Assembly (NCBI RefSeq): GCF_946479965.1
Contig: NZ_CAMLHX010000001.1
Location: forward strand, 1 to 64,000
DNA: 64,000 nt
Reading direction: 5' to 3'
Source: an uncultured Mucilaginibacter sp.
GTDB lineage: Bacteria; Bacteroidota; Bacteroidia; Sphingobacteriales; Sphingobacteriaceae
Shown: positions 52,708 through 60,860 of the stretch, in pieces
Numbering within the stretch: position 1 is the stretch's first letter
Layout: each line of letters begins with the position of its first letter
Program-made: the position numbers and the translations under genes
The notes under the pieces: generated by a model
The model's input: the letters and a program-made list of their open reading frames with translations, nothing else
The model's database searches: none
Told to the model about the DNA's origin: nothing

Positions 52708-53340
52708 CTAATCCTTTATAACCACATTCTCTTTATACATCTCCTCAAAAGATTTATTCTTTTGTTTTTGATATCTACCGGTAAAAAAATCATCTACCGG
52801 CTTTAACAGTTGCATACATAGTTCCTTGTCCTCGTCGCTAAGTGTATGCACCATCATGTGCGCAACTTTCAATACGCGTTCCTTGGCCTTTAGTAAAGTA
52901 TTCTGGCCTTTTGGCGTTAATTTTAAACGCTTTACCCGTTTATCATCCTCGTCATCATATTCATCAACCAGGCCACGCTTTTTCATCCGGTTAAGCATAT
53001 TGGTGCCGCTTGAAAGCTCCATTATATTATTAAAGATAGCCTCAGATTTGATGGGTTTTTTTTGATTAAAGATAGTTACCAGTATCCCGAATTCTTCCAT
53101 TTGATCCAGACCGGTGCCCTCTAAAGCCTTGTTGGAGTAAGCTATATGGAATTTGCCAATACGCCTTATTAATATAACAAGCTGCCCGTTTATACCAGGC
53201 CTCAGTTCGCCCTCGGGCATAGGCGGCAGATTGGTTTTTGTGGTAGCCAGCCTGTGGCGGCAAAAATCATCAATAGTCGCCGCAGGATATTGCTGCTCAT
53301 ATTCTCCCCAAAGTTTCACCAGTTCAACCGTTTTGTTCAT
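52708..53340 (-). CDS. MarR family transcriptional regulator
   Basis: 210 residues. A winged helix-turn-helix (about 85-160) with the MarR layout IFNNIMELSSGTNMLNRMKKRGLVDEYDDEDDKRVKRLKLTPKG, and flanking dimerisation helices. The ATG at 53340 is chosen; the reading frame extends to 53364 but only adds residues. Divergent from the membrane protein/oxidoreductase operon that begins at 53472, with four operator-like palindromes in between, so it likely represses both itself and that operon. Confidence 0.9.
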   Translation of the reverse strand: MNKTVELVKLWGEYEQQYPAATIDDFCRHRLATTKTNLPPMPEGELRPGINGQLVILIRRIGKFHIAYSNKALEGTGLDQMEEFGILVTIFNQKKPIKSEAIFNNIMELSSGTNMLNRMKKRGLVDEYDDEDDKRVKRLKLTPKGQNTLLKAKERVLKVAHMMVHTLSDEDKELCMQLLKPVDDFFTGRYQKQKNKSFEEMYKENVVIKD

Positions 53341-53350
53341 GTTATTACTT

Positions 53351-53444
53351 CCATTTGGTAGCAAATTTACAAAAAAACTACAATTTGGTTGAGTAAATTT
53401 AAAACCATTTGGTTTAATATTGCATTAAAACAATACCAAATGGT
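53351..53444. promoter_or_regulatory. Four MarR-type operator sites in the divergent control region
   Basis: CCATTTGG (53351-53358), CAATTTGG (53381-53388), ACCATTTGGT (53404-53413; a perfect palindrome) and ACCAAATGGT (53435-53444; perfect). The second palindrome differs only by a central flip AA/TT. The minus strand carries a TAnnTTTG box (TAAATTTG, 53362-53369) inside this cluster for the regulator gene. Confidence 0.75.
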
Positions 53445-53471
53445 TTAATAATTCATCAAACTCCTCACAAC

Positions 53472-53942
53472 ATGAACTCACTATTCCCAACATTTCTAAC
53501 CCTGCATTTAACGGCGCTTACCGTTATGGCAGGCACAACCCTGGTTGATTTTATGGCTTATCGCTCACTCTGGAAAACTGTCACCCACGAAAAAGAACTT
53601 TCCACAGGCCTGCTACAGCTAATGGCTAAGTTGCCCCGCATAATAGGTATTGGCGCTGCTGTACTTATTTCAACGGGTATGGGCATGATGATACTTACCC
53701 ACGGTGTTTTTGGCGAGCAACTATGGTTCCGCATAAAATTTGGCCTTGTGGTATTGCTGATACTGAACGGTCTGTTGGTGGGCCGCAGGTTAGGGCTGAA
53801 GTTAAGAAGGCTGTTGGCTGATAATGGTCCGGTTTTAACCGACCAGGTTAATGTTATACGAGGCGGCCTTACCCGCTTTCACCTGCTGCAGCTGAGCATT
53901 TTTTTCATCATTATTTTTTTAAGTGCCTTTAAATTTAATTAA
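53472..53942 (+). CDS. Small membrane protein of unknown function
   Basis: 156 residues with four membrane helices (about 5-27, 52-76, 84-102, 136-153). No family that I can name with certainty; a DUF2214-like layout is possible. First gene of the operon under the MarR-like sites, followed after 3 bp by an oxidoreductase. Probably envelope or transport function. Confidence 0.75.
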   Translation: MNSLFPTFLTLHLTALTVMAGTTLVDFMAYRSLWKTVTHEKELSTGLLQLMAKLPRIIGIGAAVLISTGMGMMILTHGVFGEQLWFRIKFGLVVLLILNGLLVGRRLGLKLRRLLADNGPVLTDQVNVIRGGLTRFHLLQLSIFFIIIFLSAFKFN

Positions 53943-53945
53943 CAA

Positions 53946-54617
53946 ATGCAAATATCAACAGAAAAGGGACCGTACAAAATATTGGTAATAGGCGCTAATG
54001 GCGGCATTGGCAAACATTGTGTTACGCAGGCCCTACAAATGGGCCATAATGTAACCGCGCTGGTCCGTGATCCCGCCAATTTAACCTTCGCTCACCCTAA
54101 ATTAAGTGTAGTAAAAGGCGATATAATGATGCCGGGTAGTTATGAAAAATATTTTAACGAACAGGATTTAGTTATATCTGCATTGGGCGTAAAGGGCGGG
54201 CTGTTGGGCGATAAACCCACTACGCTATACTCGCAGGGCGCGGCTAATATTTTACAAGCCATGCAGAAGTATAATGTAAAGCGCGCCTTTTTCATTTCGG
54301 CATCGGCTGTAGAGATCAGTCCGGTTTTACCGTTTTATGTGCGCTTTGCGGCTAAATATATCATCCAAAAGCTACTGAAGCATATGTATGCCGATCTGCT
54401 TTTGATGGAGCAGGCCGTAAAAGCCAGCGCGGCGAATTACACTATAATTCGCCCGCCGCAACTGACTGATAAGCCGGTAGCCGGTAATTACCGCATCGCC
54501 ATTAATCATTTTCTGAAGAATGGGTTAAAAATATCGCGTGCCGATGTTGCACATTTTATGCTGAACCATATTGCTGATACAGCCACTTATAAGGCTACCG
54601 TTGAAGTAGCCTATTAA
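53946..54617 (+). CDS. NAD(P)-binding SDR-type oxidoreductase
   Basis: 223 residues with an N-terminal nucleotide motif ILVIGANGGIGKH at about 11-23, then LVRDP for the second strand and LVISALGV. Typical NmrA-like/atypical SDR (no YxxxK seen). It may sense NAD(P) or reduce a small molecule. It is 3 bp after the membrane protein gene and 10 bp before the next gene in the same operon. Confidence 0.87.
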   Translation: MQISTEKGPYKILVIGANGGIGKHCVTQALQMGHNVTALVRDPANLTFAHPKLSVVKGDIMMPGSYEKYFNEQDLVISALGVKGGLLGDKPTTLYSQGAANILQAMQKYNVKRAFFISASAVEISPVLPFYVRFAAKYIIQKLLKHMYADLLLMEQAVKASAANYTIIRPPQLTDKPVAGNYRIAINHFLKNGLKISRADVAHFMLNHIADTATYKATVEVAY

Positions 54618-54627
54618 AATATTAAAC

Positions 54628-54948
54628 ATGAAACAAATACTTATTGATAAAATAACGGTCCCTAAAGCAGCAGTGGCTGAGTTTATAGACCGGATGAACA
54701 TTAACCGTGCCCTTATTAAAACATTGCCCGGGTTTATTGAGGACACGGTTTACCAAAGTAACGGAGACGACGACATCCTGACGTTTATAACCGTTGCCCT
54801 TTGGGAAACCGAAGAGGCCATACTGAATGCAAAAAACGCGGTGCAAGCCGAATACAAGCGCGAAGGTTTTGATATGCCGGCTATGTTGAAGCGAACTGGT
54901 ATTAATATAGATAGGGGTATTTACCACCAATTACATGAAGCAGGTTGA
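54628..54948 (+). CDS. Antibiotic biosynthesis monooxygenase (ABM)-like protein
   Basis: 106 residues, a single ABM/dimeric alpha-beta barrel domain: KITVPKAAVAEFIDRM, LPGFIEDTVYQS, TVALWETEEAILNAKNAV. It may oxidise a small aromatic or quinone substrate; the family includes YgiN-like quinol monooxygenases. Its end overlaps the next gene by 14 bp. Confidence 0.8.
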   Translation: MKQILIDKITVPKAAVAEFIDRMNINRALIKTLPGFIEDTVYQSNGDDDILTFITVALWETEEAILNAKNAVQAEYKREGFDMPAMLKRTGINIDRGIYHQLHEAG

Positions 54949-55153
54949 AATATTTAAAACAGGGGTTTGCAAAGCCAACGAGGCTGAAGCTGTCATCAAT
55001 GTTTTATTAAAATGTTTTCCGCACTACCAGATCAATTTTGATCTGGATGATTGCGATAACATATTACGAGTAGAAAGCCGGCAATACGCTATCGATGAAA
55101 AGCAGGTAAGGCAAGCAATGGCAGAACTGGGTTATGAATGCTTTTGGCTGTAA
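54935..55153 (+). CDS. Small ferredoxin-like-fold protein of unknown function
   Basis: 72 residues with a predicted beta-alpha-beta-beta-alpha-beta pattern like heavy-metal-associated domains, but without the CxxC metal motif. It overlaps the ABM-like gene by 14 bp and closes the MarR-controlled operon. No function can be assigned. Confidence 0.65.
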   Translation: MKQVEIFKTGVCKANEAEAVINVLLKCFPHYQINFDLDDCDNILRVESRQYAIDEKQVRQAMAELGYECFWL

Positions 55154-55154
55154 A

Positions 55155-55868
55155 TTACCTCCCCAGCACATTTATTGCCAACACCTGGCTTTTTATAACA
55201 TCCAGGTCAACGGCTGCCTCGCTACCCGGAAAGCCGTTAATATCGGCATAGGTAATCTGTCTCAGATACTCTTTTAAATAGATCCTGGCGAGCGGCAGGT
55301 AGCTCCAGTGCCATTTTTCTTCCTGGTAACCCATGGTTCTGCCCGCGTTAAAAGGTTCAAAAAAGCCAAATTTCGCTGCGTTTTTCGTCATCCAGTCGTA
55401 CACTTTCTTTCCGGCAGCTGTGTTATAATAAGCCGGTTTCAAATTTACCAGGTCCATATCAGTTCCCCAATGGTGCCTTGATGTGCCGGGCATTGACCAC
55501 CAGCGCAGCAGTTTTGACGCTTTTGTTTTTTTATCATTGATGCCTGCAAACTCTGAGGCATGCCATTTCAGGCTCCATTTATAATGCTGATCATTGAACG
55601 ACCGCGTGCCCGAAATAATATTCAATTGAATGCCCTCCTTTAAAGCCGCGGCATACATTTTTTGGTAAGCGCTGTAAGTTTCCTTTTTAAGGTATACACT
55701 GTTGTCGCTGTACTTTTGGTGTACTTTAACAAAGGAAGTATCGCGGGTATAATTTACCCGCCCGGTTAAAAAGGCTTTGGTAATACCATTCGTTTGCGCA
55801 TGGACTTGTAGCGCAAGCACCGCAAAAAACGTAATGGCGCTTAATAAGGTTCGGGCAGGCATCTGCAT
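55155..55868 (-). CDS. M15 family D-alanyl-D-alanine carboxypeptidase (VanY-like)
   Basis: 237 residues, secreted (signal peptide ending at HAQT). Zinc-site motifs SRHHWGTDMDL (SxHxxGxxxD) and EKWHWSY are intact, with the peptidoglycan-type layout of VanY. It would trim D-Ala from peptidoglycan stems in the periplasm. The ATG at 55868 is chosen over a TTG at 55874. It converges with the small gene before it (1 bp between them). Confidence 0.88.
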   Translation of the reverse strand: MQMPARTLLSAITFFAVLALQVHAQTNGITKAFLTGRVNYTRDTSFVKVHQKYSDNSVYLKKETYSAYQKMYAAALKEGIQLNIISGTRSFNDQHYKWSLKWHASEFAGINDKKTKASKLLRWWSMPGTSRHHWGTDMDLVNLKPAYYNTAAGKKVYDWMTKNAAKFGFFEPFNAGRTMGYQEEKWHWSYLPLARIYLKEYLRQITYADINGFPGSEAAVDLDVIKSQVLAINVLGR

Positions 55869-56062
55869 AAACAATTGTGTTAGGTAAGGCGAAAAATTGT
55901 GTTAGCTAAATATAAAAACTATTATTTAAACTAACAAGATAGTTGGTTAAAATATTTTTATTTAACTGAATTAGATTTGCTTAACTGAATAGTCCGCGCC
56001 TTAAAGCTGATTGAGAAGAGGAAAGTGACAGGGTTAGGCTAGTTTTTACAACGCTAACAAAC

Positions 56063-56091
56063 AAAACGCAACTAATTATTAGTTGCGTTTT
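56063..56091 (-). terminator. Terminator of the blaI-blaR1 operon
   Basis: AAAACGCAACTAA and TTAGTTGCGTTTT are a perfect 13-bp stem with loop TTA. It lies 38 bp past the blaR1 stop on the minus strand. Confidence 0.88.
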
Positions 56092-56128
56092 GTTATATTT
56101 TTTATAAAAGTATTTAAGTAAGCTTAAC

Positions 56129-57700
56129 TTAGAGCGCCACCATCCATCTTGATTTTCCCGCGGTTTTCATGACATAAACCATGCGGGCATCCTGATTTTT
56201 CATTATGTTATTGTAGTATTTCTTGTAAAAAGGCTTAGTCAATAATTCTACTTTATACTTAAAACCCTCCCTGCGCCTCTGCGAATTAACTGCACGGTTA
56301 ACTTTCCCCCAATCAAAGTCTTCCGGTTTGTATCTTGCCAATTCGTTGTAAGGGGTTGGCTTGGTATCAAGAAAAACAAGATAGTCGTTTGAAGACCCCC
56401 AGCGGGCTAACTGTTGCGCGGTTACAATATTTTTAGGCATTGGCTTGGGTGCGGGTACAAATCGGAGGTATTGACCAAATTGCTGGATACTGTCCATCTG
56501 CGCGAAAAGTTGGTTTAAAAGCGCTTTGTCTGTTGCACTAATATTGTTTAGCTCCCGTTTCGCCTTATCATTGATTTTTTCCATCTTTTCCTGAGTCTCG
56601 TGCGACCATTTTTCGCCTGATACAAAAACCGGCATATCGCTGGGTGCAGCACCGGTTAAGTTGTATTTTTTAAGCAGAGCGCCATATTCGTCTAACACCC
56701 GTTTGGGTGCGGGGGTGGCAGAGCGTTTAATTATGTATGAATCTGTTACAATGGGTCTACTGGCAGGGGGATTTAGTACTACATCTGTAACTTTTACATT
56801 TTGCTGTTTGTTAATTCTATCACACGATAGCAGCAACGTAACTGCCACTGCGGGCAATACCAATAGCTTTTTAAACAGCGCTGTTTTAGCTGATGTTGTT
56901 TTGGTCATCATAATTAGTCGTTTTTTGATGGTTAGGTAATTGAAAGGACTGGTTAGGTTTAGGTTATTATTTTGTGCGACCTTTACTAAAAGCAAATGCT
57001 GGTATTCAGGCATATCATCATAGGTTTTTACCACCGCTTCGTCAGCTAAAAACTCGTGGTTAAGCTGGATAGCCCTGCGATAAAATGGTATTAGCGGATT
57101 GAACCAGCATACTATCTGCAATAACTCCACTGTAATAATATCAATTGAATGTAACTGCTCGGCATGTGCCCGCTCATGGCAAATTATCTGCGGATCAATG
57201 CCAATGTTATAGTCTTTTTCGCCGATAAAAATGTTGTTTAAAAAGCTATGCGGCGGAACATCCTCCTGCAGAAGCAATACAGGGATACCCTCATGGTTAT
57301 AGCTATAACCTGAGGCCCGGCGACGATAGATCTGGTAAATATTTGTGGCAAAGCGAATAAATAGAGCCAGCGCAACCAAGGCATAAACACCGCCTATTAT
57401 ATAAGGTTTATAATCTACTGCTTTCGCTACCGAAATGCTGGTTTCAGTTACCGGCATCACTTGTACATTACCAGGTTGTTGGTAGGGAGCTATGCTTTCC
57501 GTAAACGGAATGGCTTCTTTAATTGCGGGTATATTGTATGATGTTTGAATGGTGATGAACGGAACGGCTAATGACAATACCAGGCTAAATAACAGGTAAA
57601 ACCTGTTGAAGCGATACATGCTTTCGTTGCTTAAAAACAAATGGTAAACAATTAGCAGTAAGCCCGAGCATAAAACGAAATTTAAAATATAGGTTATCAT
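56129..57700 (-). CDS. BlaR1-like M56 membrane metallopeptidase
   Basis: 523 residues. Four membrane helices occupy the N-terminal ~300 residues (about 4-20, 34-52, 100-122, 270-288). The M56 zinc motif HERAH is at H175-E176-H179, followed by LNHEFLADEAV that supplies further ligands. The C-terminal ~230 residues (from about 300) lie outside the membrane and may sense the signal. It would cleave or inactivate BlaI on sensing, as in the bla/mec systems; the inducer here is unknown and there is no beta-lactamase gene next to it. It overlaps blaI by 4 bp. Confidence 0.9.
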   Translation of the reverse strand: MITYILNFVLCSGLLLIVYHLFLSNESMYRFNRFYLLFSLVLSLAVPFITIQTSYNIPAIKEAIPFTESIAPYQQPGNVQVMPVTETSISVAKAVDYKPYIIGGVYALVALALFIRFATNIYQIYRRRASGYSYNHEGIPVLLLQEDVPPHSFLNNIFIGEKDYNIGIDPQIICHERAHAEQLHSIDIITVELLQIVCWFNPLIPFYRRAIQLNHEFLADEAVVKTYDDMPEYQHLLLVKVAQNNNLNLTSPFNYLTIKKRLIMMTKTTSAKTALFKKLLVLPAVAVTLLLSCDRINKQQNVKVTDVVLNPPASRPIVTDSYIIKRSATPAPKRVLDEYGALLKKYNLTGAAPSDMPVFVSGEKWSHETQEKMEKINDKAKRELNNISATDKALLNQLFAQMDSIQQFGQYLRFVPAPKPMPKNIVTAQQLARWGSSNDYLVFLDTKPTPYNELARYKPEDFDWGKVNRAVNSQRRREGFKYKVELLTKPFYKKYYNNIMKNQDARMVYVMKTAGKSRWMVAL

Positions 57701-58068
57701 TTTTTCCTCCTTTCTATTTCCAGGTCAATAATTTTTTTCAGATCCTCTAACTCGGCAGGAGTGATGTTACTTGAGCGTGTAAAGAATGAAGCAAACTGCA
57801 GTGCCGAATCGTTAAAGTAATTTTTTACTATCCCGTTAACCTCTTTTGAAAAATAGGCCGACTTTTTTACTAACGCGTGGTACTGGCGGGAGTTGCCAAA
57901 AGTTTCGTAAGCTACAAAGCCTTTATCCTGCATGCGTTTTAATAAAGTGGCAATAGTGGTGCCCGCTGGTTTAGGGTCGGGGTAGGCAGCTAGTATATCC
58001 TTAAGGAATACTTTTTCCTGCTGCCATATAATTTCCATTAATTGTTCTTCCCCTTTGGATAACTTCAT
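57697..58068 (-). CDS. BlaI/MecI/CopY family repressor
   Basis: 123 residues, a winged helix protein with LSKGEEQLMEIIWQQEKVFLKDIL, PAGTTIATLLKRMQDKGFVAYE and a C-terminal dimer region. The palindrome CTCTACA-AA-TGTAGAG just upstream is its likely operator. Translationally coupled to blaR1 (4-bp overlap, ATGA). Confidence 0.93.
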   Translation of the reverse strand: MKLSKGEEQLMEIIWQQEKVFLKDILAAYPDPKPAGTTIATLLKRMQDKGFVAYETFGNSRQYHALVKKSAYFSKEVNGIVKNYFNDSALQFASFFTRSSNITPAELEDLKKIIDLEIERRKK

Positions 58069-58082
58069 TTCTTCTACTAGTT

Positions 58083-58128
58083 TAGAGTTTACTCTACAAA
58101 TGTAGAGACAAATTATTTAAAATCCAAA
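58083..58128 (-). promoter_or_regulatory. blaI promoter with an overlapping BlaI operator
   Basis: On the minus strand a TTTG -33 element (58125-58128) and TACATTTG -7 element (58097-58104) are separated by exactly 20 bases. The 16-bp palindrome CTCTACATTTGTAGAG (58092-58107) covers the -7 box; a second arm pair TAGAG/CTCTA (58083-58096) abuts it. Binding of BlaI would block RNA polymerase. Confidence 0.85.
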
Positions 58129-58146
58129 TTTATTTTGTCCAAAAGC

Positions 58147-58184
58147 AAAAAACCCTGCAGCGGGTTATCACTGCAGGGTTTTAT
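58147..58184 (-). terminator. Terminator of serS
   Basis: AAAACCCTGCAG and CTGCAGGGTTTT form a perfect 12-bp stem around a 10-base loop, 17 bp past the serS stop on the minus strand. Confidence 0.9.
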
Positions 58185-58200
58185 ATGGTTGTTGATTGTA

Positions 58201-59472
58201 TTAATCTATTATATCAAACTTAGTATATGGCACTAACGCCTCAGGTATTTTAATACCGTATTCTGTCTGATTATTTTCCAGTAAAGTAGCAACAATACGT
58301 GGCAATGCCAATGCGCTGCCATTAAGCGTGTGTGCCAGCTGTGTTTTACCCTCCGCATTGCGGAAACGCAACTTTAAGCGATTGCTTTGGAAAGTTTCAA
58401 AATTGGATACAGACGAAACTTCTAACCAGCGTTGCTGCGCCGCGCTCCAGGTTTCCATATCGTACGTTAGAGCTGAGCCAAAACCCATATCGCCGCCGCA
58501 AAGGCGCAATACCCGGTAGGGTAGGCCCAACTTTTGCAATAAGCTTTGAACATGCACGCTCATATCTTCTAATATCTCATATGATTTATCCGGATGCACC
58601 ACCTGTACTATCTCCACCTTATCAAACTGGTGCAAACGGTTCAAACCACGCACATGCGCGCCGTATGAGCCCGCTTCGCGACGGAAGCATGGGGTATGTC
58701 CGCAATTTTTTACCGGCAGATCTTCGCCTTTTAAAATAACATCACGATACAAATTGGTAATAGGCACCTCGGCAGTAGGGATCAGGTAAAAATTATCTTC
58801 ATTAACAAAATACATTTGTCCCTCTTTATCTGGCAACTGGCTGGTCCCGAAACCTGATGCTTCGTTCACCATTAAAGGTACGCCAACTTCACTATAGCCC
58901 GCTTTTTCAGCCTCATCAATAAAAAAATTGATCAAGGCACGTTGCAGTTTAGCGCCTTTACCTGTATAAACAGGGAAACCCGCGCCGGTTATTTTAACGC
59001 CTAATTCAAAATCTATCAGTTTGTATTTAGCAGCCAGCTCCCAATGCGGTAAGGCGTTGGCAGGAAGAGTAGGCTTGTCGCCATTCTCCAATACAACTTC
59101 ATTTTCCTCCGGCGTTAAACCCTTTGGTACTGATGAATGTGGCAGGTTGGGCAGCAGTACCAGTTTTTCGTAAAGGCCTGCTTCAACTGCTGTCAGTTGC
59201 TCGTTGTATTGTTTTATCTCTTCTTTCCAGGTGCCGGTTTTTGCTTTAATGCTTTCGGCTTCGTCCTTTTTGCCGGTACGCATCAGCTCGCCTATTTGCT
59301 TAGCTGCAGCATTGGCCTCGGCCGAGGTATTGTCAAGTTTAGTTTGAGTTGAACGGCGTTTATCATCCAGTTGAATAATTTCATCAACCAGATCTGTCTG
59401 TTTAAAATTTTTTACGGCCAAACGTTCTAAAACCAGTTCGCGGTTATCGCGGATATAACTAACTTGCAGCAT
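58201..59472 (-). CDS. serS: Serine--tRNA ligase
   Basis: 423 residues, typical of SerRS. The first ~100 residues form the tRNA-binding coiled coil; the class II core has motif 2 in CFRREAGSYGAHVRGLNRLHQFDKVEIV and motif 3 in ALALPRIVATLLENNQ. Charges tRNA-Ser and prepares tRNA-Sec where present. It starts at the ATG at 59472, 16 bp past a TAnnTTTG box, and ends before a strong terminator. Confidence 0.96.
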   Translation of the reverse strand: MLQVSYIRDNRELVLERLAVKNFKQTDLVDEIIQLDDKRRSTQTKLDNTSAEANAAAKQIGELMRTGKKDEAESIKAKTGTWKEEIKQYNEQLTAVEAGLYEKLVLLPNLPHSSVPKGLTPEENEVVLENGDKPTLPANALPHWELAAKYKLIDFELGVKITGAGFPVYTGKGAKLQRALINFFIDEAEKAGYSEVGVPLMVNEASGFGTSQLPDKEGQMYFVNEDNFYLIPTAEVPITNLYRDVILKGEDLPVKNCGHTPCFRREAGSYGAHVRGLNRLHQFDKVEIVQVVHPDKSYEILEDMSVHVQSLLQKLGLPYRVLRLCGGDMGFGSALTYDMETWSAAQQRWLEVSSVSNFETFQSNRLKLRFRNAEGKTQLAHTLNGSALALPRIVATLLENNQTEYGIKIPEALVPYTKFDIID

Positions 59473-59488
59473 TATTATAATTTTTACG

Positions 59489-59496
59489 CAAAGATA
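59489..59496 (-). promoter_or_regulatory. -7 box of serS
   Basis: TATCTTTG on the minus strand fits TAnnTTTG and lies 16 bases before the start codon. No clear -33 TTTG. Confidence 0.5.
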
Positions 59497-59504
59497 TAAT
59501 TAGT

Positions 59505-59599
59505 TGATAGTTTATGGTTCATAGTTCATAGCCAATTGTTAAAAAGGCCGTACTAATAACCATCATCTACCATGAACTATGATCTATGAACCATGAACC
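59505..59599. repeat. Intergenic inverted repeat, family copy B
   Basis: ATGGTTCATAG and CTATGAACCAT are perfect 11-base arms, flanked by further matching bits. The right side ends in ATGATCTATGAACCATGAACC and includes the start codon of rsmI (59593). Same vocabulary as the element at 55-124. Confidence 0.75.
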
Positions 59600-60273
59600 A
59601 AACCGGTAAACTCTACTTAGTTCCCACCCCAATAGGTAATCTGGAAGACATGACTTTCAGGGCCATACGCGTGCTTAAAGAGGTCGACCTGATATTGGCG
59701 GAGGATACCCGTACCTCGGCACCGCTGTTAAAGCATTTTGATATCCAGAAGAAGGTTTTCGCGCACCATCAGCACAACGAGCATCAATCCAGTAACGAGA
59801 TCATCAAATTTCTGCTGATGGGGCAAAACATCGCCCTGATATCAGACGCAGGCACGCCTGCCATATCCGATCCCGGTTTTTTCCTGGTTCGCGAGGCTTT
59901 GAAATTTAATATAGCGGTAGAGTGCTTGCCGGGTGCTACGGCCTTTGTGCCGGCGCTGGTTAACTCCGGTTTCCCTACTGATAAGTTTTGTTTTGAAGGA
60001 TTTTTGCCATTGAAGAAAGGCCGCCAAACACGGTACAAGTTTTTAGCTGATGAAGAGCGCACCATCATACTTTATGAGTCGCCACACCGTTTGTTAAAAA
60101 CGCTGGACGAAATGGCCACTTATTTTGGGGCAGACAGGCAAATCTCAGTATCGCGCGAGCTGACCAAAATGTTTGAAGAAACAGTTAGGGGAACCGTTGC
60201 CGAGATTAAAACCTATTATGAAACCCATCCTGTAAAAGGAGAGTTTGTGATATGTGTCGCAGGTAAAAGTTAA
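59593..60273 (+). CDS. rsmI: 16S rRNA (cytidine(1402)-2'-O)-methyltransferase
   Basis: 226 residues, a tetrapyrrole-methylase-fold protein. The RsmI signature LYLVPTPIGNLEDMTFRA opens it; AEDTRTSAPLLKHF and LISDAGTPAISDPGFFLV follow, and LPGATAFVPALVNSGFPTDKF marks the SAM-binding side. It modifies the decoding centre of 16S rRNA. The start codon lies inside a copy of the dispersed repeat, but the first residues are not conserved in the family, so this is tolerated. Followed by a DinB-type gene after 6 bp. Confidence 0.94.
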   Translation: MNQTGKLYLVPTPIGNLEDMTFRAIRVLKEVDLILAEDTRTSAPLLKHFDIQKKVFAHHQHNEHQSSNEIIKFLLMGQNIALISDAGTPAISDPGFFLVREALKFNIAVECLPGATAFVPALVNSGFPTDKFCFEGFLPLKKGRQTRYKFLADEERTIILYESPHRLLKTLDEMATYFGADRQISVSRELTKMFEETVRGTVAEIKTYYETHPVKGEFVICVAGKS

Positions 60274-60279
60274 TGCGTT

Positions 60280-60798
60280 ATGGAACAGTATTTAAAAAGC
60301 GTTATCAAACAGTTTGAGTATTACAAAGGAGTAGGCGAAAAAGCAATTGCCCAGATACAGGATGCTGACCTGTTTTGGCAAGCTAACGAAGAGTGCAACA
60401 GTATAGCCACGATTGTGCAACATATACATGGTAATATGCTATCGCGATGGACGGATTTTTTAACCACAGATGGCGAAAAGGAATGGCGCAAACGCGACGC
60501 CGAGTTTGAACATGTAATAAACACCCGCGAACAGCTAATGCAGATATGGAACGAGGGTTGGGTATGCCTGTTTAACGCGCTTGATACCGTCAATGAATCT
60601 AACTGGAACATCACAATATATATCCGCAATGAGCCCCACACGGTTGTTGATGCCATAAACAGGCAGTTGGCGCATTATCCGTACCACGTTGGGCAGATGG
60701 TAATGATAGCAAAAGAGCGTGCCGCTGATTGGAAAGCGTTGACCATACCTAAAGGCACCTCGCAGGCTTTTAATGCGGAGATGTTTGGAAAAAAGTAA
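60280..60798 (+). CDS. DinB-superfamily (DUF1572) protein
   Basis: 172 residues, a four-helix bundle. Family blocks are ATIVQHIHGNMLSRWTDFL near residue 47, PHTVVDAINRQLAHYPYHVGQMV near residue 118 and AKERAADW. Three histidines (H48, H51 region and H132 region) could hold a metal. Some relatives are thiol transferases; activity here unknown. Same strand, 6 bp after rsmI. Confidence 0.82.
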   Translation: MEQYLKSVIKQFEYYKGVGEKAIAQIQDADLFWQANEECNSIATIVQHIHGNMLSRWTDFLTTDGEKEWRKRDAEFEHVINTREQLMQIWNEGWVCLFNALDTVNESNWNITIYIRNEPHTVVDAINRQLAHYPYHVGQMVMIAKERAADWKALTIPKGTSQAFNAEMFGKK

Positions 60799-60860
60799 TA
60801 CTATATAAACAAAGATTCTATAAAAATCTCCCCCTTTAGGGGAGATTTAGAGGGGGCTAA

